Position numbers and translations under genes: made by a program. Below the pieces are notes generated by a model, which saw only the letters and a list, made by a program, of their open reading frames with translations, was not told the origin of the DNA and made no database searches. From positions 62,001 through 126,000 of the forward strand of contig NZ_JAJONE010000006.1 of the NCBI RefSeq assembly GCF_024700075.1: DNA of 64,000 nucleotides, given 5' to 3'. The DNA is from Hymenobacter sp. J193. GTDB lineage: Bacteria; Bacteroidota; Bacteroidia; Cytophagales; Hymenobacteraceae. Of the stretch, positions 19,163-27,520 are shown one piece after another; within the stretch, counting starts at the first letter, position 1; each line of letters opens with the position of its first letter.

Positions 19163-19175
19163 GTATTTATTAAGT

Positions 19176-19219
19176 ACAGTAACAGCCAGCTGGTAGGTAT
19201 ACCAGTTGGCTGTTACTGT
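19176..19219 (+). terminator. Hairpin terminator after the copper storage gene
   Basis: A 20-base stem (ACAGTAACAGCCAGCTGGTA with its reverse complement, one G-T wobble) closes on a 4-base loop. Only a short T-poor tail follows, so termination may be partial. Confidence 0.7.
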
Positions 19220-19234
19220 GTTCCGGGGTCAGGA

Positions 19235-19245
19235 AATCATGCAAG
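19235..19245 (+). promoter_or_regulatory. AATCATGCAAG motif upstream of the CopZ-like gene
   Basis: It reads AATCATGCAAG, one base from the copA-side AATTATGCAAG, and lies about 100 bases before the CopZ-like start. Confidence 0.4.
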
Positions 19246-19345
19246 CCCCAGACGTAATTGTGTACCCCGGCCGGCGCACCCCGCGCTACTTTTGGGTGTT
19301 CTTATGTCGAACCCGCCCGACTTGGGCAACACCTTTTCAATCTCC

Positions 19346-19552
19346 ATGAAAACGCTTCAATTCAACACCAATATCAACTGCGGCAGTTGCATCAAGGCCG
19401 TAACGCCCACGCTCAACAACGAGCAGGACATTGCATCGTGGCAGGTGGACACTGCCAATCCCAACAAGGTGCTTACCGTAACCGGCGACATTACCGAAGC
19501 ACAGGTTTTGGCCCTGGTGGAAGACGCCGGCTTTAAGGCACAGGCAGTTTAG
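19346..19552 (+). CDS. HMA-domain copper chaperone (CopZ-like)
   Basis: This 68-residue protein is a single heavy-metal-associated domain. The metal motif is NINCGSCIKAV with Cys12 and Cys15, using GSC where classic CopZ has MTC. It should carry Cu(I) in the cytosol to CopA or a regulator. The start at 19346 gives the usual strand just before the CxxC; the longer frame from 19292 has no support. A strong terminator follows. Confidence 0.85.
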   Translation: MKTLQFNTNINCGSCIKAVTPTLNNEQDIASWQVDTANPNKVLTVTGDITEAQVLALVEDAGFKAQAV

Positions 19553-19577
19553 CGCTTCCCCCTAAACCAGCAGTGAG

Positions 19578-19612
19578 ATGGCCACCCTTTCGGGTGGCCA
19601 TTCTGTTTTTTA
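19578..19612 (+). terminator. Rho-independent terminator after the CopZ-like gene
   Basis: ATGGCCACCC and its complement GGGTGGCCAT form a 10-bp stem with a tiny TTTC loop, followed by TCTGTTTTTT. It ends the metal island just before the transposon. Confidence 0.85.
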
Positions 19613-19650
19613 GGCAGCTTCAAGCGAAATGTTATTTCCCACAGCTATTA

Positions 19651-19690
19651 GGGGTAGCACAATAGTAGGAACGGTAAACAACGGTAGGGA
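19651..19690 (+). repeat. Left terminal repeat of the composite transposon with transposase-tail remnant
   Basis: The 38-40-base Tn3-type end is followed by GAAATTCAACGAGCT, which resembles the last codons of the transposase at 29705 (reading LVEFP on the minus strand). Only this stub of that transposase copy remains here. Confidence 0.75.
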
Positions 19691-19769
19691 AATTCAACGA
19701 GCTATTCTTAGGCTCTTTACATCAGCGGGGGCTAAAACTGCTTTAAGCCCTGTGCGGCCAGCTGTGTTA

Positions 19770-20649
19770 GAGCGTGTTTGGGAATTAGTCGGCTGTTGCT
19801 CGGCGCAAGGTTATGGTCAAGTTAGCAACCAGCAGCCAAGCCGCATGGCTGCTGGTTGTGCGCTCGTAATCCATGGCCAGCCGGCGAAAGCAGTTCAGCC
19901 AGGCAAAGGTGCGCTCCACGACCCAGCGCTGGGCCACCGGCACAAACCCGCGAGTGGCACTGGGTGGCCGACTGGCTACCTGGTGCTGCCAACCCAGCCC
20001 TTGCACCTGCTGGGCGAATTGTCCGCCGTATGCTTTGTCGGTCAATATCTTGCGTAGTCGGCTAGCCCAGGCCGGGCGCAGGTGCGTGGGGGGCGGGCAG
20101 CAACGGCCGCGCCGCCCGGCTGTCATGGCCGTTAGCCGCGTGGACGTGCACGCGCCAAATGCGCCCGCCCGTGTCACAGAGCACTTGCCGTTTGCGTCCG
20201 TTGACGCGCTTGTGTGCATCAAGGCCCCGCTGCTGGCCCAGACGCGGGGCCAACTTGACGCTCTGCGCGTCAACCAGCGCCAGCGACGGGGTGGGCAAGC
20301 GCTGACTCGCCAGCCGGTCGGCGCGGTTCGCCGCCTCATTGAGCCGTTGCAGCAGGCCGGTGGCTTGCCAGCGGGCGAAATAGTAGTAGACCGCCGACCA
20401 GGGCGGAAAACACGCCGGCAAGCTGCGCCACTGGCAGCCCGTGCGGCACACGTAGCGCAGAGCGTCAACGACTTGACGCAAACACAAACGCCGCTTGCGT
20501 TGCAGGGGCAGCAATGGCACAATAACTTGCCACTGCGAGTCAGTGAGGGGATGATAGCACTCAACCATAAAGCGAACCGGAGCCTAGGAACTCCGACCGC
20601 AACTTACTGGCTCGTTTCTTTTTGCCCTACCTAATTCCCAAACACGTTC
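19770..20649. mobile_element. IS5-family insertion sequence (880 bp)
   Basis: Its ends are GAGCGTGTTTGGGAATTAG and the reverse complement of CTAATTCCCAAACACGTTC, 19 bp with one mismatch. Both sides are flanked by TA, the short target duplication usual for the IS427-like branch. It holds a single two-frame transposase gene and sits between the composite transposon's left end and the hydrolase gene. Confidence 0.85.
19785..20568 (-). CDS. IS5-family transposase, two overlapping frames
   Basis: The DDE transposase is encoded in two frames. The first (20568 to 20062) holds LTDSQWQVIVPLLP, the CQWRSLPACFPPW helix region and the first catalytic Asp (LALVDAQSVK). The second, in the +1 frame, ends at 19785 and holds the second Asp (ILTDKAYGG) and the Glu (WVVERTFAWLNCFRRL). 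The frames join at a run of six C (20088-20093, minus strand), giving about 260 residues, the usual size. Ribosomal frameshifting is common in this IS group, but an extra C from sequencing would look the same. All three catalytic residues are present. Confidence 0.85.
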
Positions 20650-20853
20650 TAAGTTGAGCGGGTGCTCAGACGTGGTCTCTCGCCGTATTACACATTGTAT
20701 TGACGAAGCGATGACCTTGCGCACTACCGCGGGTGCCGCGTCGTGGCCTAGTGTCAAGCCGCAGCCTGCTGGAAAACATTTTTTGCGGGCTGGTGTGATA
20801 TAGCGACCGGGAGCGCGAACAATTAGGCAGAACACACCAACCTGCCTGCCCTG

Positions 20854-21066
20854 ATGATGTCGCCCAAATTCGTCGCCACCTTGCTGCTAGGCCTGGGCCT
20901 TAGCACGGCTGCCCAGGCCCAGGATTTCCTGGCTTACTTCCACGGCAACCGTGACAGTCTGGTGGCCGCCGCCACCCGCATGGTGCACACCCCGCCCCCA
21001 GCGTTTACCGCCCCGCCGCCCCCCGCCGCCCTGGCACCGGCAGCCGCCGACCCAGGGTGTTGTTAA
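20854..21066 (+). pseudogene. 5' part of a secreted alpha/beta hydrolase gene, cut by a transposon
   Basis: The frame starts MMSPKFVATLLLG, has a signal peptide (cleavage near AQAQ), then DFLAYFHGNRDSLV and a Pro/Ala-rich linker. Its last three codons and stop (GGG TGT TGT TAA) are the end of the transposon at 21055. The preceding five bases, ACCCA (21050-21054), are repeated at 27561-27565. Joining 21054 directly to 27566 keeps the frame and gives one 346-residue protein: signal peptide, linker, then the hydrolase encoded at 27566-28405. The stub by itself would be a short secreted peptide with no function. Confidence 0.8.
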
Positions 21067-21095
21067 ACAAATAGGGTAAAACCTCCGACTCGGCC

Positions 21096-24000
21096 CTACG
21101 CCGGTTTGCTTGGCGGCTGCCAGGTAGCAATCAGGTCCATGTCAAACGGGGCTTCGGCCAGCAGGGGGTGGTCGGAGAAGTCGTACTCGCCGTGCAGGTT
21201 CAGGTGGCGGTAGGAGAGCACGGCGAAGGGCGAGAGCGTGGCCAGCGTAGCCGCTTGCTGCTCGGGCGGCAGCCGGGCCAGGTGCTGGGAGAGGTGCAGG
21301 TAATTCCAGCAGATGATGGCGTTCATCAACAAGCGCTTGCAGGTCTCGGCCACCAGCTGCTCGGAGCGGGTGGCGGCGTGAAACTCCTGGTTGCGGCCGT
21401 GCCAGACGGCGTGGGCCAGCCGGTGGGCGCTCTCGCCCTTGTTGAGCTGCTTCTGGATGCGCTGGCGCAGTTCCACCTGGTCAACGTAGCGCAGCAGGAA
21501 CTCGGTTTTAACCAGCCGGCCCAGCTCTTTCAGGGCCCGGTAGAGCGGGTGCTGGCGGGCGTAGGAGTTGAGGCGGCCGAACAGGCGGGAGGCCTCGCTG
21601 TGGCGCAGCTTCAGGGTGACGACCAGGCGCAGGACCTCGTCCCAGTGCCGGGCGATGCGCTCGGGGTCGAGGCGCGCGTCGGGCAGCAGGGTCTGCCCCA
21701 GTTGCCGGTGCGTGGCCACCGGCTCCCAGCTGTAGAGCTGCTGGTTGGTGAGCTGGCGGATGCGCGGCTCGTAGGCGATGCCCAGCATGCGAGTCACGGC
21801 GAAGATGACTTCGGTGTAGCCGTGCGTGTCGGTGCTGTGCACGTCGGTGGGCCGCACGGCGTGGCGCAGCAGCCCCTCCAGCAGGTGCGTGGCCTCGCGG
21901 TCGGCGGCGCTGAACACGGTCGAGTCGAAGACGAGCAGCGTTTCGTCCACGTAGGAGTAGGCCGTCAGGCCGCGGCGGTTGCCGAAATACTTGAACGAGG
22001 CACTGCCGCCGAGCGAGTCCACGGCCAGGTCATACTTCTGCCCGTCGCTGCTGCTGTGCAGCACGTCGGGGGAGCGCCGAAAGGCCTCGCGCAGGCGCAG
22101 CTGGCGGGTAAAGTTCAGAATCAGTTCATTGGCCTGGCGCAGGTTATCGAGCGAGAAATGCGTGCTAGCCAGGCGCTGCAGGGCCGCTTCGTCCACCTGG
22201 GGCGCGACTTGGGCCAAGCGGCGCAGGCCCAGGTTGCAGCCCAACCCGACCAGGGCGGCTAGCAGCTGCGACAAGGGCGGTGGCGTGCGGGCGTGTTTGC
22301 TGGGCAGCGAGCCGAAGGCCGTGTCAAACTGCGTCAGCCGGGCCACGCTGGTGAGTACCTCCCGCAAGGGTACGACCCGGTGGCGCGGAAACAGGTGGGC
22401 CGGCAGGCGCGGCTGCTCGGCCGGCAGCCGGGGCGTCGTGAGGCGGTAGCGCCCGGCCGGGGTGCGGTGCGCGTGCGGGTTGTCGGCCCCGCTCAGGTGG
22501 GCGTTCGTGGCGGCAAACTGGGCCTGCAGTTGCGCGTGTAGCGTGGCCTGCACCGTCGCAAAATCGCGCCAGGCACTCAGCCCCGCCTGCTCCAGCAAGG
22601 CCTCGTGCTGCTTGGCCCACTGCGCGGCCGGCAGCAGGTAGTGCTCAAACGCCCGGTACTGGTAACAGCACGTAAAGTTGAGTTGGCCGGACTTGATGGC
22701 CGTGGCCATCTCCATAAACAGCAGGGCTTTATAAAGGGAGGTGCGTAACCGACCTTGCGCATCGAGGACGTAGGCCCGTTGCGTGAGCGAGAGAAAGTCC
22801 AGCGGCACCTGCGCGCCCAGGTGCCCGTCGTGCTGCTGGTAGTAGTGCACGGCCCGCCACAGGTCGGCGCGGGTGGTCGCCTCGTCCACGACCAAGGCTT
22901 TGACCAACGCCCCGAGCTTGGCCTGCAGGCGCAACGAGGCAGCGGCCAGCGCCTCGTGAAACAGCGCCTCGCCCGCCTGCTGCTCGGTGGCCAGGCGCAG
23001 CTGCTCCAACTGCTGGTGGTCTTCGCTGAGCTGGGCGGCCGTGACCTGGTGGCGCTGTAGCAGGGTGTCGATGCGCGCCAGTTTCTGCTCGGCGGCCACG
23101 TCGGGCGCATCAACTAGGGCGCGAATCTGGGTAAGGGCCTGCAGGTGCCGGTAGCCCCGGCCCGTGACCTGACTCGTCAGTTGCTGGGTGGTGGTGCGCT
23201 GCTGGTAGAGCGTCTCCTTGACCTGCTCGCGGCACTGATTGGTCGTGCTGGTCACCGTTTGCAGCAACGTATCGACCAGGGCATCATCCAACTCGTAGTA
23301 CTGGTGCACCACGAAGCTGAGTAGGTAGAGGTAGCGCCGCTCGTCACGGCGGTAGAGTTGCGCGGCCTGGGCCCGCAGCACGTACTCGGCGTAGTAGGTG
23401 ATGGCCTGGTCCGAGAGGCGCAGGCGCTGCCAGAGCGGCTGCAGCTGCTCGAAGAGCTGCCGCAGGGACGCGAAATGGGTGACCCGTTCGCGGATTTCCC
23501 CGGGGCGCAGGCCCTGGCGAATGCGCTTGAGAAAGGTGAGCGGGTAGCGCCGGTCCGCCTCCGCTTCGCGGGCGTCGGGGTCGTCGGCGGCCAGCAGCCG
23601 GTCCAGCAAGCGCTGCTCGCCGGGCTGCAGGTGCTGCTGCAAGCGGTGGAGCAGCCGTTTCTCGAACGCGAGCAGGGCCCGCGTGATGAGGTCGGCCAGC
23701 GTGTTGTAGGTGGGCAGCTCCAGCCGGTGCTCGTGCAGAAACAGCACCAGGTAATCGAAGACCGACGCCGGCTTCAGGTGCTGGCTGCTTAGGCGGACCG
23801 CCTCCTGGTACAGCCGGTCCGCCGCGGCCGCCTCGAACCGCGCAATACCCAGTTGCTCGCACAAGAGCTGCTGGTGGGCATAATAGCGGGCATCGGCGTA
23901 GCGAAGCGGGTCAAAGTCGGCGGGCCCCAGGCCCAGCTGCTGGGCCACGTACGCCACATCGGCCGCGTGGTAGCGGGTGGCCACGTAGAAGCGCTGGCTA

Positions 24001-24185
24001 ATCTGGAAGTAGCCCAGCTGCAAGACAAACCCGACGCGGTTGCCCGGCGCCAGCATCCGGGCCAAGTGAACATCCGCCCAATCCGGGACGGCAAAGACCC
24101 GCGCCTGCTCGGCCGCTGGTACCAGCGGGGGCTGCTCGTAGAGCTCACGTTCCTTGCCCAGGTGAATCCGCAGGTGCGTGGCCAT
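21096..24185 (-). CDS. tnpA: Tn3-family transposase
   Basis: This 1029-residue protein has the length and order of Tn3 transposases: an N-terminal DNA-binding/DUF4158-like region, a long helical middle, and a C-terminal catalytic domain. The latter shows DSLGGSASFKYFGNRRGL, the catalytic-Asp region STDTHGYTEVIFAV, and HWDEVLRLVVTLKLRHSEAS near the end. It recognises the 38-bp ends and makes 5-bp target duplications, matching ACCCA here. No stop or frameshift is visible, so it may be active. It is divergent from the resolvase gene across a 138-base region. Confidence 0.93.
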   Translation of the reverse strand: MATHLRIHLGKERELYEQPPLVPAAEQARVFAVPDWADVHLARMLAPGNRVGFVLQLGYFQISQRFYVATRYHAADVAYVAQQLGLGPADFDPLRYADARYYAHQQLLCEQLGIARFEAAAADRLYQEAVRLSSQHLKPASVFDYLVLFLHEHRLELPTYNTLADLITRALLAFEKRLLHRLQQHLQPGEQRLLDRLLAADDPDAREAEADRRYPLTFLKRIRQGLRPGEIRERVTHFASLRQLFEQLQPLWQRLRLSDQAITYYAEYVLRAQAAQLYRRDERRYLYLLSFVVHQYYELDDALVDTLLQTVTSTTNQCREQVKETLYQQRTTTQQLTSQVTGRGYRHLQALTQIRALVDAPDVAAEQKLARIDTLLQRHQVTAAQLSEDHQQLEQLRLATEQQAGEALFHEALAAASLRLQAKLGALVKALVVDEATTRADLWRAVHYYQQHDGHLGAQVPLDFLSLTQRAYVLDAQGRLRTSLYKALLFMEMATAIKSGQLNFTCCYQYRAFEHYLLPAAQWAKQHEALLEQAGLSAWRDFATVQATLHAQLQAQFAATNAHLSGADNPHAHRTPAGRYRLTTPRLPAEQPRLPAHLFPRHRVVPLREVLTSVARLTQFDTAFGSLPSKHARTPPPLSQLLAALVGLGCNLGLRRLAQVAPQVDEAALQRLASTHFSLDNLRQANELILNFTRQLRLREAFRRSPDVLHSSSDGQKYDLAVDSLGGSASFKYFGNRRGLTAYSYVDETLLVFDSTVFSAADREATHLLEGLLRHAVRPTDVHSTDTHGYTEVIFAVTRMLGIAYEPRIRQLTNQQLYSWEPVATHRQLGQTLLPDARLDPERIARHWDEVLRLVVTLKLRHSEASRLFGRLNSYARQHPLYRALKELGRLVKTEFLLRYVDQVELRQRIQKQLNKGESAHRLAHAVWHGRNQEFHAATRSEQLVAETCKRLLMNAIICWNYLHLSQHLARLPPEQQAATLATLSPFAVLSYRHLNLHGEYDFSDHPLLAEAPFDMDLIATWQPPSKPA

Positions 24186-24323
24186 AAGCTACCCAAAAGG
24201 CGATGGTGTAAACGACCGTTATTTCTACCCACCAATGATAGCGTTAACGTCCATGTAAAGGTATCGAAAACCGGTACCTTTACGAAGCGCATTTACCTTA
24301 TCGCTAACCTGCCCGTTTTGCCC
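24186..24323. promoter_or_regulatory. Divergent promoter and putative res site between transposase and resolvase
   Basis: The region contains the dyad GTAAAGGTA (24255-24263) and TACCTTTAC (24275-24283), separated by 11 bases, a plausible resolvase-binding subsite. The divergent Tn3-type arrangement normally places res here. Confidence 0.5.
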
Positions 24324-24938
24324 ATGCTATTTGGCTACGTCCGCGTCTCCACGAGCGCCCAATCGGCCGAGAGCCAGAAGAGCCTCATCGCCCGCTATCT
24401 GGTCGAGCACCGCTGGACCCTCGACGAGTGGATTGAAGTAGAAATGTCTTCCCGCCGCACCGCCGGGCAGCGCCGCCTGCCCGAGCTGCTGGCCAAGGTT
24501 GCTGCCGGCGATACGGTCATCGTCTCCGAGCTCTCCCGGCTGGGCCGCTCGCTGCGCGAAGTGCTGGGCCTGATTGAAGAGTTGATTCACCAGAAGCGGT
24601 GCCGGCTGATTCTGGTCAAGCAGGGCCTGGACCTGGACCCGCAGAATCACCGCGACATGACCCACAAAATCCTGCTCACCATTTTCGCCATGCTGGCCGA
24701 GCTGGAGCGGGACTTCGTTTCCGAGCGCACGAAGGAAGGCTTGCGGGCGCGGCGCGAGCAGGGCATCGTGCTGGGCAAGCCCAAGGGTGTGGTGCAGCCC
24801 TCCATGTACGACGCCGACCGCGAGCGGATTCTGCACCTGCACGCGCTGGGCGTACCGCTCACCACCATCGTGGACGTGCACCTGAAGTACGGCAAGTACC
24901 TCTCCCTGAAAAACTACCTGGCCAAACTGCAGCGGTAA
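24324..24938 (+). CDS. tnpR: Serine recombinase / resolvase of the Tn3-family element
   Basis: This 204-residue protein starts MLFGYVRVST with the catalytic Ser9, has the VSELSRLGRSLREVL and LAELERDFVSERTKEGL helices, and a C-terminal helix-turn-helix-like region (LHLHALGVPLTTIV). It would resolve cointegrates at res. The start at 24324 was chosen because it gives the canonical resolvase N-terminus; the open frame continues far upstream but over the transposase. It is divergent from tnpA, as in the Tn3 subgroup. Confidence 0.9.
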   Translation: MLFGYVRVSTSAQSAESQKSLIARYLVEHRWTLDEWIEVEMSSRRTAGQRRLPELLAKVAAGDTVIVSELSRLGRSLREVLGLIEELIHQKRCRLILVKQGLDLDPQNHRDMTHKILLTIFAMLAELERDFVSERTKEGLRARREQGIVLGKPKGVVQPSMYDADRERILHLHALGVPLTTIVDVHLKYGKYLSLKNYLAKLQR

Positions 24939-24967
24939 CCGAGCCGAAATGCCGCCCCCTAACCGGA

Positions 24968-25004
24968 CGACTCGGAGGTTTTACCCTATTTGTTTAACAC
25001 CACC
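24968..25004 (-). repeat. Internal copy of the transposon's right end
   Basis: Reverse-complemented, it reads AGGTGGTGTTAAACAAATAG and continues through the same TIR sequence, differing from the true end at 27560 by two bases near the tip. It marks the probable border of an older, shorter transposon (21055-25004). Confidence 0.75.
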
Positions 25005-25146
25005 TAAATTACCTATATAATTATAATTTTTTTATATACTATGCGCCGTATGGGGTCTCTTTGGGAGCCAGCAGCCTATAGAAGAAAGCCTGCGGTCTGG
25101 TTGAGAAAAACGATTTCTCCAGCCAAACGCTAGCAGCTCAACAGCG

Positions 25147-26028
25147 CTAGCTTTCTTCTGCTTTTGCGAACCCAACTGATTCACGAAAAAACTGCGGCGA
25201 TACGGCCGTATTTTTCTTGAAGAAGCGGCTGAAATAGTATTCATCCCCGAAGCCCAGCGCGAAGGCGATAGCCTTGACGGATTGACTGGTTAGGTACAGT
25301 TCGCGCTTGGCCTCCATAATGATTCGCTCCGTGATGAGTTGGCTGAGCGTCTTCTGATAATGGGACTTGACTAGGCGCGTTAGGCTTCGGGCGGGAACTC
25401 GTAACAGGTCGGCATACTCCCCGGCCGTGTGCAGGTGGCGGTAGTGCGTATTGATGGCATCTTGAAGTTGCTGCAGAAGCCAGGGCTCCCGGCCAGACGG
25501 GTTCTGCTCGGTGCCTAACGCGGGCTGTGCAGTACGAATTCGGATAGCTTTCAGCAAAAAGAGCTTCAGATATAATACGATGGACTCTTGTTGTGCTACC
25601 TCTTGACGCCGTACTTCCTCTTGCATCACAGCTGCCAGGGCGGCAAATTCACGCACCGCCTCTGTTGTAACCGGGAAGAAGGGCGGCTCAAAAATTGTGT
25701 TGAACAAGATGCCATTGCTAGCTACCTCCTGCTGATGCCGGTAGATGCAGAAAAAGTCGGCATGAAAATCCAGGACCAGGCCCGCTACAGCGGTGCTGGC
25801 TTGGATAGTGTAAGGTTGGTAAGGGCCAAAACAACACAGCGTACTGCCAGCAAACAGGTAGGTGGCAAAGTTGGCGCGTAGCTCGCCGCTGCCCTGCGTA
25901 AGCAGAATGAGGGAGTAATAATTATTGCGTTGTAAGTAATTAAACGGGGTGTCGTCGCTAAAGGAGTAGCTTCGAAACGCTAATTCACCCGTGTGCGGAT
26001 GAGTTAGCAGGAGACAGTCAATCGCCAT
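25147..26028 (-). CDS. AraC-family transcriptional regulator (transposon passenger)
   Basis: The protein has an N-terminal cupin-like sensing domain (NNYYSLILLTQGSGELR, then FHADFFCIYRHQ) and a C-terminal AraC helix-turn-helix (EAKRELYLTSQSVKAIAFALGFGDEYYFSRFFKK). The preferred start gives MAIDCLLLTH; a start nine codons upstream (26055) is also open. It resembles the regulators that Bacteroidota pair with small oxidative-metabolism genes. It follows the monooxygenase-fold gene on the same strand across a very stable hairpin, so it probably controls that gene. Confidence 0.85.
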   Translation of the reverse strand: MAIDCLLLTHPHTGELAFRSYSFSDDTPFNYLQRNNYYSLILLTQGSGELRANFATYLFAGSTLCCFGPYQPYTIQASTAVAGLVLDFHADFFCIYRHQQEVASNGILFNTIFEPPFFPVTTEAVREFAALAAVMQEEVRRQEVAQQESIVLYLKLFLLKAIRIRTAQPALGTEQNPSGREPWLLQQLQDAINTHYRHLHTAGEYADLLRVPARSLTRLVKSHYQKTLSQLITERIIMEAKRELYLTSQSVKAIAFALGFGDEYYFSRFFKKNTAVSPQFFRESVGFAKAEES

Positions 26029-26071
26029 CGCGTGAGAAGAATAGCAGCTAGCCAACCGGACTAACTGCCCG

Positions 26072-26121
26072 CCAGCCCCTAAAGCGACCTATGCCCAGGC
26101 ATAGGTCGCTTTAGGGGCTGG
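26072..26121. terminator. 24-bp perfect inverted repeat between monooxygenase and AraC genes
   Basis: CCAGCCCCTAAAGCGACCTA and following bases pair perfectly for 24 bp with a 2-base loop. No T-run follows on the minus strand. It may be a terminator or processing site, or a palindromic binding or insertion site. Confidence 0.5.
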
Positions 26122-26124
26122 TAA

Positions 26125-26418
26125 TTATTTGGCAGCCAAGATAGCTACTTGTTCAATGACAGGCGGCACGGCCAGCAAGTCGGCCGCATGGGCCATCAAC
26201 GCAGCGGCAATAGGGCCGTTCAGATGCGCCTGCCGGCCTGCTTCATCCGGAAAGGTATCAAAGATACCGAAGGTGGCCGGCGCCAGCTGAATAGCATACC
26301 AGGTTATGGTAGCCGGCTCTTGCTGAGCCAGGGGCAGAGCGCCCGTCAAAAAATCGAGTACTGCCTGCTCTTTACCGGGCTTCGCTTCGAGCCGGACCAG
26401 CAATCCTACATTCTTCAT
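26125..26418 (-). CDS. Antibiotic-biosynthesis-monooxygenase-fold protein (putative quinol monooxygenase)
   Basis: This 97-residue protein has the ABM dimeric alpha/beta-barrel pattern: VGLLVRLEAKPGKEQAVLDF at the start, TWYAIQLAPATFGIFDTFPD in the middle and a closing helix and strand with HLNGPIAAAL. Such proteins oxidise quinols or bind small aromatic compounds without cofactors. It is a passenger of the 6.5-kb transposon, beside its probable AraC regulator. The substrate cannot be inferred. Confidence 0.8.
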   Translation of the reverse strand: MKNVGLLVRLEAKPGKEQAVLDFLTGALPLAQQEPATITWYAIQLAPATFGIFDTFPDEAGRQAHLNGPIAAALMAHAADLLAVPPVIEQVAILAAK

Positions 26419-26719
26419 GGAAGTGGGGGTTAGGTAAATTGATATAACAAAGGTGCTGCCTCTCTGAAAGGATTAACATGGACGGACGCAACTAGTGGCT
26501 GGACAAAAAGACCATGGCCGCTTCAAACCAGTATGTGAGCTCGTGTATCATGGTTTAACTGGCCCCGAATGGTGCAGTGGCTGTTGCAGAACTCGGCACG
26601 ATGCAAAACGTGAAGGGCTTGAGGCTTCGAGCCAGGCTAGAAAAGAACATGAGCAGGCCGTTCATCTAGGCTCAGTAACTATTATACGTAGTTGCTGAGC
26701 TGCCTTGAGAATTCTGTAA
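26419..26719. other. Gene-free stretch inside the transposon
   Basis: About 300 bases between the monooxygenase gene and the miniature element. The left part should hold the monooxygenase promoter. No convincing coding frame, repeat or RNA gene was seen. Confidence 0.5.
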
Positions 26720-27512
26720 GGGGTTCTTTTGCCAAAAGGGCGGATTTACACGCTAAGCCCGGTTATCAAAGAGGGTTATAGTACTGCCTGAGAAAGACTG
26801 ATTCTACGCTGTAGAGCGGGTGCGTGCTGCCTATCAACAAGGAACTCCTTTTTGATAACCTCCGATGCCCGCCAACCCGACCGACCAGCCCACCCGCGTG
26901 GCGCTCTATGCCCGCGTCTCCACCCTCGACAAAGGGCAGGCCCCGGAGACGCAGCTGCGCCCCCTGCGCGAGTACGCCCAGCGCCGCGGCTTTGCCGTTG
27001 TCGATGAATACGTGGACTAGGCCTCGGGTACCAGCGAGGAATGAACTCAGTACAAACGGATGATGGCGGCGGCCAAGAACCGGTAGCTCGACGCGGTGCT
27101 GGTCCGGCGCTACGACCGCTTTGCCCGCTCGACCCAGGCGCTGGTCAACGCGCCGAAGGAATTCCAGAGCCTAGGGGTGGACTTCGTCTCCTACCAGGAA
27201 AATATCGACACCACCACGCCCACGGGCGAGTTGGTGTTCCACGTCATGGCTTCGCTGGCCCTGTTTGAGAGCACGCTCATCAGCCAGCGCGTGCGCGCCG
27301 GCATGGCCCGGGCCAAAGCCCAGGGCAAGCATGTGGCCCGGCCGCCACTGGCCCAGTCTAAGCAGGAGGCCATTGCGCAGCTTCTGCGCAATGGCTTATC
27401 TATGAATCAAGTCATCAAGCAGTTAGACCTGGCCTATGGCACCGTCTACAATTACGCCCAGAAGCTAAAAAGTGCTTAGCGTGTAAATCCGCCCTTTGGG
27501 AAGAAGAACCCC
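26720..27512. mobile_element. Miniature Tn3-like element with inverted repeats and a dead recombinase
   Basis: The ends are GGGGTTCTTTTGCCAAAAGG... (26720) and the reverse complement beginning GGGGTTCTTCTTCCCAAAGG (27512); 36 of 39 positions match. Between them lie a dyad GGTTATCAAA (26761-26770) / TTTGATAACC (26851-26860), which looks like a res site, and a serine recombinase with three stop codons. There is no transposase, so it resembles TIME-type elements mobilised in trans. No matching 5-bp flanks were found. Confidence 0.7.
26865..27479 (+). pseudogene. Serine recombinase pseudogene with three nonsense codons
   Basis: One frame runs from MPANPTDQPTRVALYARVST (catalytic Ser in ARVS) through RRYDRFARSTQALVNA, GELVFHVMASLALFES and the C-terminal helix-turn-helix (LSMNQVIKQLDLAYGTVYNY). 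It is interrupted by TAG, TGA and TAG at roughly codons 52-72. The rest of the frame is well kept, so inactivation is recent. It would have been the resolvase of the miniature element. Confidence 0.85.
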
Positions 27513-27520
27513 TTTTAGCC

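Noticed and set aside
19768..20651. IS5 element as the source of the TATTA duplication
   Set aside because: It has its own TA duplication and lies wholly inside the composite element.
26495..26698. Plus-strand frame of 67 codons upstream of the miniature element
   Set aside because: No start context or recognisable sequence; treated as non-coding.
26865..27120. Stop-codon recoding (several TAG/TGA inside otherwise good frames)
   Set aside because: Neighbouring intact genes end normally with TAG, TGA and TAA, and no suppressor tRNA is visible. Nonsense mutation is simpler.
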